A stretch of 47,710 bases of DNA, taken from positions 1 through 47,710 of IMG/VR virus record IMGVR_UViG_3300034013_000487; one strand, written 5' to 3'. The notes below the pieces were generated by a model. That model was not told where the DNA came from. It did not search any database and was given only the letters and a program-made list of their open reading frames with translations. This document shows positions 41,347 through 47,710 of the stretch, in pieces. Source of the DNA: a virus. Every line of letters starts with the position of its first letter. Position 1 is the first letter of the stretch. A program made the translations under genes and the position numbers.

Positions 41347-42299
41347 TATATCAACCTTCCATCTATATAAGTGCTGTTACTGCTTTCAATATAAACTTTG
41401 ATTGCTGGGTAATCGTAGGGATCTTGTCCGTCAATCAAAACCATTCTTTCGTTGCTACCATTATTAACTTCATCATTTTCTCTGTCTTCTTGCATTGATT
41501 CCCATTTTGCAAGACCGTATGTATCTCTTCCTTGTATCCATTTTTCAGACCCATCATAGTACCAAGATATAAATACACGCAAAAGATATTTATTACTACC
41601 GCTTACAACTGGCTTTGCGGCATGCCAAAATGGATGGAAAGAAGGAAATATTGTCATGTCTCCAGCCTTTGGCTTATAGGTAATAAGTTTATTTTCTTTG
41701 TCGTTTAAAAACTGTATTTCCCCACCTTCATAGTCATCGTTTAAATATATAGTTAAAGAAAGCATTTGTTTAAAGCCAGGCTCGTCTTCATGGTATCTAG
41801 AGCTATCCGAATGAAAGTTTATTGCAAAATCTTTATCTGGGTATATGTTGTGTTTTAATGCATCAATTTGTTGCAGGGTTAGTTTTCTTTTAGAATTATC
41901 TGGTTCTATATGAGAAATATATTCTGTAGAGAGCCCAAAGTTTTTAACATAATCAGGCCACTCTACAACATTTTTCCATTCAGACATATAGTCATTAAAA
42001 ACAAAATCAATTACATTTACAATTTCTTGTTTTGTTTTAATCTGCTCAAATATAGTTTGTTTTTTTAACTCATCTTCTTCGGAGGACATTAATTTTTTGC
42101 CAACAAGATCGGGAGCAAAGTTAGTCATTATTCCAAAATCATACCACTTTACCCAGTCACGAATAAACCCTTTACCAGAAGGCTCGTGCTGATCCTTTAT
42201 GTCTCCTTCTGAAATTTTAATAATATTTAAAATATTTTCAACATTATTAAACAGCCCTTTGTATACATTAATACCAGGCAATAAATTAATTTTTTCCAT
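41346..42299 (-). CDS. 2-oxoglutarate/Fe(II) oxygenase, tandem copy 2
   Basis: A 317-residue protein. The catalytic C-terminal domain has H163 and D165 (NFHSDSSRYH), H226 (FWHAAK) and R241 (LLRVF). YLNDDYEGGEIQFLND is the hallmark prolyl-hydroxylase strand. Residues 1-130 are a second domain shared with the next gene. It is a tandem paralogue of 42299-43270, with the same C-terminal end (YIDGR). The target may be a phage or host protein or a sugar. Start touches the upstream stop. Confidence 0.87.
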   Translation of the reverse strand: MEKINLLPGINVYKGLFNNVENILNIIKISEGDIKDQHEPSGKGFIRDWVKWYDFGIMTNFAPDLVGKKLMSSEEDELKKQTIFEQIKTKQEIVNVIDFVFNDYMSEWKNVVEWPDYVKNFGLSTEYISHIEPDNSKRKLTLQQIDALKHNIYPDKDFAINFHSDSSRYHEDEPGFKQMLSLTIYLNDDYEGGEIQFLNDKENKLITYKPKAGDMTIFPSFHPFWHAAKPVVSGSNKYLLRVFISWYYDGSEKWIQGRDTYGLAKWESMQEDRENDEVNNGSNERMVLIDGQDPYDYPAIKVYIESSNSTYIDGRLI

Positions 42300-43270
42300 T
42301 ACATAGATCTTCCATCTACGTAGATGTGGTTTTCTTTAGATACTTCAATTTTAATAGAAGGATTTACATCTTGCCATTTTGTTCCTTCAATTCTAACCTC
42401 ACGGTCATAGATTCCAGTAGATACCTTTTCTTGTACGCTATCATCTACCATTTGCAACCACTTTTCTTCTCCATGTTTTTCTATTCCCTCAAACCATTCT
42501 TTTGAACCTGGGTAGTTCCATTGTGCAAAAACTCTAACAAAAACTTTCTTGTTTCCTTCAGTTACGGCTTTAGCTGAGTGGAAGTAAGGTATACCAGAAG
42601 GGAAAACGGTTACATCTCCTACAGCTGGCTTGTATGTAACAACCTTTGGAACTTCGTCAATTTCATTTAAAAATTCAACTTCACCACCAGTATAATCGTC
42701 ATTTACATAGATAGTAATTGTTATAATCTGTTGTGATCTTGGCTGACCAACTCTGTGCTTGTGTGCATCTGTGTGAAATGTAATTGCTAGATTTTTTTCT
42801 GCATGGATGTCATGCTTAAGAATTTCTATCACAGAATAATGCATTCTTCCAGCACCATCCTCATTTAGCTTCCAGTTGTCTATGTACTCTGGCCAGTATC
42901 CAGATTCAGACCACTCATTAATATAGTCTTTAAATACAACTGAAAATATAGCATAAAGTTTTTCTCTAAACTCGTATAAAAACTTTATGTTTTCATCATT
43001 AATATCTTCTGGCATTTTTTTAAAGTTATAAAATGTTTTTTTACCAAAAGTATGCCAAGGAACCCATTCATTTAAAGGGGAAATATCTTCCATTTCTTTT
43101 GGCAAAACTCCGTGGTTATCGCCTCTTGTTGATAGTTCTTCGTGAGTAATCTCAAATTGGCTTGTGTCATTTTCATACAAATCCATTAAATTATAAAATC
43201 TTTTTAGCTCTTCTTTATTAAACATATCTTTGTATATAACTACTTGTGGCATTACTTGATATTTATTCAT
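42299..43270 (-). CDS. 2-oxoglutarate/Fe(II) oxygenase, tandem copy 1
   Basis: A 323-residue protein. H166 and D168 (TFHTDAHKHR), H231 (YFHSAK) and R246 (FVRVF) are the site. YVNDDYTGGEVEFLNE corresponds to the strand of its paralogue. The two copies align over their full length but have diverged clearly, so the duplication is old and both have been kept. The end is YVDGRSM. It overlaps the preceding gene by eight bases. Confidence 0.87.
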   Translation of the reverse strand: MNKYQVMPQVVIYKDMFNKEELKRFYNLMDLYENDTSQFEITHEELSTRGDNHGVLPKEMEDISPLNEWVPWHTFGKKTFYNFKKMPEDINDENIKFLYEFREKLYAIFSVVFKDYINEWSESGYWPEYIDNWKLNEDGAGRMHYSVIEILKHDIHAEKNLAITFHTDAHKHRVGQPRSQQIITITIYVNDDYTGGEVEFLNEIDEVPKVVTYKPAVGDVTVFPSGIPYFHSAKAVTEGNKKVFVRVFAQWNYPGSKEWFEGIEKHGEEKWLQMVDDSVQEKVSTGIYDREVRIEGTKWQDVNPSIKIEVSKENHIYVDGRSM

Positions 43271-43568
43271 GATGTTCCTCCCAGAACTCTATTAACTCTT
43301 CTAAAACTGACCACTCTATGATCCCTAGCCTAACCTTAGACTCGGACCCTATAATAATTTTTAAAGCTGGATGCATGTCTCTATCGACCCTAAACGTGTC
43401 TGTGCATATCTTTGCCCAGTTATCTTTGTTTAAAGTGAATGAAGATCCAGCCTCTTTATAATCAACAAGAAACTTTTTCCATTGTGCATCACCTTTCTGA
43501 TAGTCTCCCCTACCAGAATTCTTTTGTGCTTTTGCACCGTCTCTTTTTACTTCTGATCTTTCAGACAT
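43263..43568 (-). CDS. Protein of unknown function
   Basis: A 101-residue protein. The first third is basic and flexible (MSERSEVKRDGAKAQKNSGR), the rest helical (WKKFLVDYKEAGSSFTLNKD, WSVLEELIEFWEEH). A basic tail plus compact domain beside RecA suggests DNA work, but no family is recognised. Confidence 0.68.
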   Translation of the reverse strand: MSERSEVKRDGAKAQKNSGRGDYQKGDAQWKKFLVDYKEAGSSFTLNKDNWAKICTDTFRVDRDMHPALKIIIGSESKVRLGIIEWSVLEELIEFWEEHHE

Positions 43569-43765
43569 TATCCAACCGTATACCTTGTCTCATGCCCGTC
43601 TTTACATTTCCAATACATTTCCATTGTTTGATTATTGAATTGATATGAATCAACGTATAGATCACATTTAGAGCACGGTCTCATATTTTCTATACTCTCA
43701 ACTCTATTATCAAATACTGGTTCTTCTGCAATAGGCTTATTTAAAAATTCGTTAAGATTTGGCAT
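43568..43765 (-). CDS. Small zinc-ribbon protein
   Basis: A 65-residue protein from ATG 43765, which has GAGG nine bases upstream. CSKC near residue 31 and the later Cys-His pair (WKCKDGHETRYTVG) form a C-x2-C...C-x3-H ribbon. It overlaps the RecA end by 14 bases. Function unknown. Confidence 0.66.
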   Translation of the reverse strand: MPNLNEFLNKPIAEEPVFDNRVESIENMRPCSKCDLYVDSYQFNNQTMEMYWKCKDGHETRYTVG

Positions 43766-44756
43766 CAATATCCTCAATTAGTTTATCAACAACTTCTGGG
43801 TTGTCTCTTAAATAAGCAACAGCCTTTGCACGTCCCTGTAGTCTTTCTCCATTAACTGTATACCAGGCTCCACCTTTTTCAACCGCTCCAACCATTTCTG
43901 CAACATCTAAGGTCTCTCCAACTAGGTCTACACCTAGTGACTCTCCTTGGTAATAGAAATCGTACTGTCCAGATAAGTTAGGGGGGCCGAGTTTGTTGTA
44001 ATCAATAATCCAATTGACTGGTCTGCCAACCCTTTGTTCAATAATTTTGTCACCAACTTTAATGCCAGCTTTGATAGCATTAGCTTCAGCCTCAGAAGAC
44101 CAAAGTTTAATGACGGTGGAAGAGAAGAACTTGACTGCCATTCCTCCTGTCGGTATGTGGGAGGCATGCATAGATCCAAACTGATTTCTCTGTTGTGAGA
44201 TGAGTACCAATAGTGTGTTCTTGTTTGCATAGTTTAACATCTTGACTGCGTGAGTCATATCCTTTGCTTCAGCGCCGATTTGCTTTGTGTCTTGCAAATC
44301 TTTCATTTCATTTCCATCTTTTTCAAAATAAATTGCTGGGAGTAGCGCTGATATAGAATCAACTACAATAATATCAACACCAGCGTCCATCAACTTAGTA
44401 GCAACATCTACCATATCATTAACTGTTTTAGCTGTGGAATAGATAAGGGAAGAGGAATCTACTCCGAGCATCTCTGCCCAAGACTGATCGTATGAAGCCT
44501 CAGCATCAATCCAAGCACAAGTCTTTCCTTCTTTTTGTGCAAGCGCAATCATTTGTAAACAGAATGAAGACTTTCCAGCAGACTTATTTCCCCATACCAG
44601 AACTTGTCTTCCGTATCCAAGGCCGCCTTTTAATGCCATGTTGAGTCCAATACTTGGCGTCTTCTGCTTTTCAACTTTTACATCTTGCGCTGCTTTTACT
44701 CTTGCTCTTGTTTTTGGATCTAATCCTGCTAGGATTTCATCAATCGCTATAGTCAT
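43752..44756 (-). CDS. RecA-like recombinase
   Basis: A 334-residue RecA homologue. GNKSAGKSS at 56-64 is Walker A, and VDIIVVDSIS with D133 is Walker B. KQKTPSIGLNMALKGGLGYG is the canonical RecA opening. LISQQRNQFGSM corresponds to the loop region that contacts DNA. It binds ssDNA and promotes strand exchange. Its own promoter is probably the TATAAT near 44778 with a 27-base AGAGAG leader. Whether it can serve as a LexA coprotease is unknown. Confidence 0.93.
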   Translation of the reverse strand: MTIAIDEILAGLDPKTRARVKAAQDVKVEKQKTPSIGLNMALKGGLGYGRQVLVWGNKSAGKSSFCLQMIALAQKEGKTCAWIDAEASYDQSWAEMLGVDSSSLIYSTAKTVNDMVDVATKLMDAGVDIIVVDSISALLPAIYFEKDGNEMKDLQDTKQIGAEAKDMTHAVKMLNYANKNTLLVLISQQRNQFGSMHASHIPTGGMAVKFFSSTVIKLWSSEAEANAIKAGIKVGDKIIEQRVGRPVNWIIDYNKLGPPNLSGQYDFYYQGESLGVDLVGETLDVAEMVGAVEKGGAWYTVNGERLQGRAKAVAYLRDNPEVVDKLIEDIDAKS

Positions 44757-44786
44757 TTATTCTCTCTCTTTTATACAATTATATCA

Positions 44787-45176
44787 TTAAAATAAATTGC
44801 CGTGAAGCATTGGTCTTACTTTATTTTTTTCCATTTTTTTAAATAGGACTTCATCTAGGCTGTTCTCTACAAATCCACCATTACGCATTGAAGCATATAG
44901 ATCAAGAGTTCTAATTAGAATATCAACCATCTCTTCTACAATTTCTTCAGAGCCCTTATTCTTTCTCATTGCCTCAAGAACCTCTGTAACTTCAGAGTGA
45001 ATTAGTGCTATCTTACTTCCAAAAACATCAAAGTTTTTTGGCTTATCCCAAAATCCTTTTTCAATAGCAGTCTCATGAAGTAAAGCAGAAAGAACATCCA
45101 GTCCAAAATCTGTTACTAGTTCTATTTCTTTATTCGAAACTTTCAATGAGCTGGTCGTTATTGAATCCTGGACCAT
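44787..45176 (-). CDS. MazG-like nucleotide pyrophosphohydrolase
   Basis: A 129-residue all-alpha protein. E62 and E65 (SEVTEVLEA) and E82 and D85 (EEMVDILIRTLD) form the metal-binding ExxE...ExxD site of the MazG/dUTPase superfamily. The tail KMEKNKVRPMLHG is typical of the phage group. It hydrolyses nucleotide triphosphates, perhaps dUTP or (p)ppGpp-related pools. It overlaps the preceding gene by 47 bases. Confidence 0.86.
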   Translation of the reverse strand: MVQDSITTSSLKVSNKEIELVTDFGLDVLSALLHETAIEKGFWDKPKNFDVFGSKIALIHSEVTEVLEAMRKNKGSEEIVEEMVDILIRTLDLYASMRNGGFVENSLDEVLFKKMEKNKVRPMLHGNLF

Positions 45177-45636
45177 CTTGGTTTTCCTCCTTAACGTATG
45201 GAAACTGCCTCTTGTATGTACTATTACCCCATCCTTGAATATTCCAAGGTCTTCTAATTGAAAAAAACCCTATGCAATTTCCTTCTTGAATCATCCTATC
45301 TCCCTCTTCTTCATTACATAATCTGAACTTTACCTTGTCTGTCTCCTGATCATACTGAACAAGGACATGGCCTCCTAGATCTTTAATGTAATCTGTGTAG
45401 CTTTCATCATAAGGGTTTATATTTTCATCGTTTTTAATAGGTTCTGAGTTTCTAATTGGCATCATATCTTCTCGATTAAAAGCAGCTTGCGGCATTTGGC
45501 TAAGCATAAAACCCAAAAGAATTGAAGAGTTTAGTTTCTGATAAATATCTGTAACGTCTGATTTTCTTTCGTTTACTACATCTTCTCTAACATGCTTGCC
45601 GTCAGAGGTGTACACGTCATCATCATTAGTTGTCAT
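45130..45636 (-). CDS. Tandem family member D (168 residues)
   Basis: A protein of a four-copy family. Shared blocks are YQKLNSSILLGFMLSQM, TDYIKDLGGHVLVQYDQETD and IGFFSIRRPWN. The N-terminal helix and the central DYIKDLGGH motif align with member B (45823-46248). It has an extra C-terminal tail (KEENQDGPGFNND). The family is not one I know. Confidence 0.72.
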   Translation of the reverse strand: MTTNDDDVYTSDGKHVREDVVNERKSDVTDIYQKLNSSILLGFMLSQMPQAAFNREDMMPIRNSEPIKNDENINPYDESYTDYIKDLGGHVLVQYDQETDKVKFRLCNEEEGDRMIQEGNCIGFFSIRRPWNIQGWGNSTYKRQFPYVKEENQDGPGFNNDQLIESFE

Positions 45637-45823
45637 CTTTATCCTTTAGCTTAAACTTAAACGATTGATTATCCGAATCGTAATCAACCTGCAGTTCTTT
45701 ATCAACAGTTGCCGCATCTAAAAATAATTTGCTTGGCACTATAATTTCTTTATGTATCTCTAAAATTGCAACTAATATTTTTGAAACATTAAGAGATGCA
45801 AAAATATCTTGTTCTTCTGTCAC
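45626..45823 (-). CDS. Tandem family member C, short form
   Basis: A 65-residue member. FASLNVSKILVAILEIHKE corresponds to the N-terminal helix of the family and LQVDYDSDNQSFKFKLKD to the strand pair after the missing DYIKDLGG block. It is a shortened copy that overlaps both neighbours by one to eleven bases. Confidence 0.66.
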   Translation of the reverse strand: MTEEQDIFASLNVSKILVAILEIHKEIIVPSKLFLDAATVDKELQVDYDSDNQSFKFKLKDKDDN

Positions 45824-46248
45824 TATCTTTCCTCCTGATTTTGCTTAATGCTGTGGACATTCCACGGCCTTCTTATTGAAAAAAATCCTACAGAATTGCC
45901 TTTTATTTGAGAATCAATTCCTTCTTCTCTAGTTGTTAAAGTAAGCAATACGTCGTCTGACTGCGGATCATATTTTACAAGAACATGCCCGCCAAGGTCC
46001 TTGATATAATCAAAAAAATCTTCATCGTACGGGTTAACTGATGTATTGTTGGGTGCAATTTCGTATTCATTAATTTGAATGACTTCATCTCTCTTAAAAG
46101 ATATTGTTCCAAAATTTTGAAAAATCATTGTAAGTAGAGTTGAGGCATTTAGTCTATGAAAGACTTCCTCTATCTCAGAGTTTCTTTTGTGACACTCATC
46201 TTTTGTTAAAGTAATTCCGTCCTCTAAATATATGTTATGAGTGGGCAT
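45823..46248 (-). CDS. Tandem family member B (141 residues)
   Basis: Complete copy of the family. FHRLNASTLLTMIFQNFGTI, FDYIKDLGGHVLVKYDPQSD and VGFFSIRRPWNVHS are almost the same as member D. The surrounding residues have diverged. Function unknown. Start overlaps the end of member A. Confidence 0.72.
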   Translation of the reverse strand: MPTHNIYLEDGITLTKDECHKRNSEIEEVFHRLNASTLLTMIFQNFGTISFKRDEVIQINEYEIAPNNTSVNPYDEDFFDYIKDLGGHVLVKYDPQSDDVLLTLTTREEGIDSQIKGNSVGFFSIRRPWNVHSIKQNQEER

Positions 46249-46594
46249 AGTCGTTCCATCTAGATCTCAAGCAGACATAGCCAAGATCATTACCGATTCC
46301 TGACCTCGCCTCTGCTTCTTCTTTTGACATTAAATTAAAAGTAAATATTTGATTATCAAAATCATAATCTATTTGTGCATATCCTCCTCGCTCTTTAATG
46401 TAATCCATGTATGTATCCATGTAGGTGTCTATTGCATCAAAATCTTGAAGATCTTCTGGCTTATGATAATTCATAATTTTATCTAGCTCTTTTTTTGGAA
46501 TTGACACTGGTCCGACTGATTTTAATACGGCTGTAAGCAAATTAGTTGCATTAAATCTTTTTACTAACTTCTCTAGCTCGGTGGGTTCGTTCAT
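46235..46594 (-). CDS. Tandem family member A (119 residues)
   Basis: The most upstream member. VKRFNATNLLTAVLKSVGPV and MDYIKERGGYAQIDYDFDNQ align with B and D, while the end (LGYVCLRSRWNDYAH) matches IGFFSIRRPWN. The AGAGG site overlaps the end of the polymerase gene region. Confidence 0.7.
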   Translation of the reverse strand: MNEPTELEKLVKRFNATNLLTAVLKSVGPVSIPKKELDKIMNYHKPEDLQDFDAIDTYMDTYMDYIKERGGYAQIDYDFDNQIFTFNLMSKEEAEARSGIGNDLGYVCLRSRWNDYAHS

Positions 46595-46634
46595 ACAAGT
46601 CCTCTTTCATGTTTAATAAATTCTTTTGTATTTG

Positions 46635-47710
46635 TCATAGTATTTCCTTAATGTTTAAAGTTCCGTCATCTAGCTTTGCTAGTTTGACTTTACATTTCAT
46701 GCCTTCACGCATTTTAGCAAGAGTCATTTTATACATTGCTGGGAAAGCAATTGCTCTAGTTAAGTTCTTGTCTTTATCTGAGAGAACTATGTGACTCATT
46801 TGCTTACCAGCCTTTGTTGTGTATGGAGTAAAGTTTACCACAATGTACTCGTCTTCTTCAAGGTCGTATTTTTTTCTATATAAATAGTCTACAAAAAGGT
46901 CGGTGGAGTCTGGGTTTATATCAGAAACCTTAATGTACCTTGCAATTCTATTATCCCCGACAAGGATAAAGTACATTTGTCCTGTTTCAATTTGTGTCTG
47001 CTCTGTGTGGAATAAACCTATTGATCCAGTCTCATCTACCAGCTCTACTCTTGCCCAGCCGTTTCCTCGTTTAATAGACTTAACCATTCCAAACATAACA
47101 AATGATCCCAGGTCATCAAACTCTTCAATTGGTCTTGCCTGTGCTTTAATTCTTGGCGGAATGCCTTCAAGATTAAATGTTGGTATACCTAGGTATTCGT
47201 AGTAATTGTCTTTTTCATTTCCTTGCCTTTTGTTATCAGTAAACGCAGCACCGCCGATGGAGTTAAGAGCAGCAATAGCACGGCTATTAATGCCAGAACC
47301 CTTTTTCGATGCCTTATCAATAAAGTCAGAATAGTCACTGAACGGTCTTCTTTCTATTATCTTGTTTGCAATGCTGTCTGAAATAAACTTTACTTCAGCC
47401 AATCCAAATCTAATTGCGTTATCTTGTAGTGAAAAATAAACCTGAGATTCGTTGATATGGGGGAGTAATACTTTTAGGCCAAGTCTCTTTGACTCAATTA
47501 AATATTCCGTTCTTGCATCTTTATCATTTTCGTTTTTAAGAACTGAAAACATGAACTCAAGAGGATAATAGGACTTAAGCCAAGCAGTATAATAACTAAG
47601 CATAGAGTAAGCAACAGCATGGGAACGGTTGAAAGAATAACCAGCATGCGCTTCAAAGTCGTGCCAAAGCGCCTCTGCTTTTTTCTTAGTAATGTGTTCT
47701 GAAGCCCCAG
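46635..47710 (-). CDS. dnaE: DNA polymerase III alpha subunit, C-terminal part
   Basis: The frame runs off the right edge, so only the last 358 residues or so are seen. FNRSHAVAYSMLSYYTAWLK near the edge is the conserved C-terminal block of bacterial replicative polymerases (DnaE), and SIANKIIERRPFSDYSDFID follows. An OB-fold region (FVMFGMVKSIKRGNGWARVE) ends the protein. It is the phage replicase and probably uses host clamp and loader. It reads leftward into the four-copy family. Confidence 0.93.
   Translation of the reverse strand, partial: GASEHITKKKAEALWHDFEAHAGYSFNRSHAVAYSMLSYYTAWLKSYYPLEFMFSVLKNENDKDARTEYLIESKRLGLKVLLPHINESQVYFSLQDNAIRFGLAEVKFISDSIANKIIERRPFSDYSDFIDKASKKGSGINSRAIAALNSIGGAAFTDNKRQGNEKDNYYEYLGIPTFNLEGIPPRIKAQARPIEEFDDLGSFVMFGMVKSIKRGNGWARVELVDETGSIGLFHTEQTQIETGQMYFILVGDNRIARYIKVSDINPDSTDLFVDYLYRKKYDLEEDEYIVVNFTPYTTKAGKQMSHIVLSDKDKNLTRAIAFPAMYKMTLAKMREGMKCKVKLAKLDDGTLNIKEIL

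Noticed and set aside
46591-46638. Minus-strand frame of 15 codons between the polymerase and the tandem family
   Set aside because: Too short to support. It has an AAGGA site, so a leader peptide is possible, but there is no other evidence.
1-47710. Search for integrase, attachment site, portal and capsid genes
   Set aside because: None recognised on either strand, so lysogeny and virion type cannot be judged from this window. The tRNAs are part of the phage gene set, not evidence of an att site.

Overview
This window looks like part of the genome of a double-stranded DNA phage of an actinobacterium. A terminase large subunit, a CHAP endolysin, RecA, a DNA polymerase III alpha subunit, a RuvC-like resolvase, a MazG-like pyrophosphohydrolase and a DUF932 protein mark it as a large phage. 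A WhiB-type protein, a short Lsr2-type DNA-binding protein and a GP88-family protein point to an actinobacterial host. The low G+C content and the Ala-rich secreted proteins suggest a freshwater lineage of the Nanopelagicales kind; that is inference. No capsid, portal or tail assembly genes are recognisable, so the window is a partial genome.

There are two convergent gene arms. Positions 1-12462 (plus strand) hold about 40 tiny, mostly unknown genes, typical of phage early regions, with one tRNA-Asp. Positions 13014-47710 (minus strand) hold, in transcription order from the right edge: DNA polymerase III alpha, a four-copy tandem family, MazG, RecA, two tandem 2OG-Fe(II) oxygenases, a Cas4/RecB-like nuclease, RuvC, terminase, an SGNH-like protein, a NodU-type carbamoyltransferase, a Met-Arg-Lys tRNA cluster, SDR and SGNH enzymes, lysis genes and a secreted 913-residue adhesin. 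Further left come Leu and Asn tRNAs, WhiB, a proteasome-beta-like hydrolase, a subtilase, a thioredoxin, a secreted coiled-coil protein, an AhpC-AhpD-CDGSH redox cassette and many small zinc-ribbon proteins. The arms meet at a 550-base AT-rich noncoding stretch with DnaA-box-like sites and 10-bp iterons.

The most striking signal is the regulation of the plus arm. Thirteen copies of TGTC(A/G)G, then exactly 10 bases, then a -10 hexamer drive its small operons. This is the architecture of the mycobacterial RecA-independent DNA-damage promoter (RecA-NDp, tTGTCRgtg-N8-TAnnnT), which is read by PafBC through a -26 element. I found none in the minus arm. Most transcripts start with a conserved leader, CAACGAAAGG. 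Many of these promoters are preceded by CRP-like palindromes (TGTGA-N6-TCACA) locked to a bipartite element, TTACGA-N15/16-CCTGAAA. Between two plus-arm operons lies a candidate 150-nt small RNA with a strong terminator. One of its hairpin loops (UUUCGUUG) is exactly complementary to the shared leader box. Together these suggest a phage regulon switched by the host DNA-damage activator and tuned by a trans-acting RNA. The minus arm repeatedly shows a -10 hexamer exactly six bases before an ATG, the signature of leaderless transcripts.
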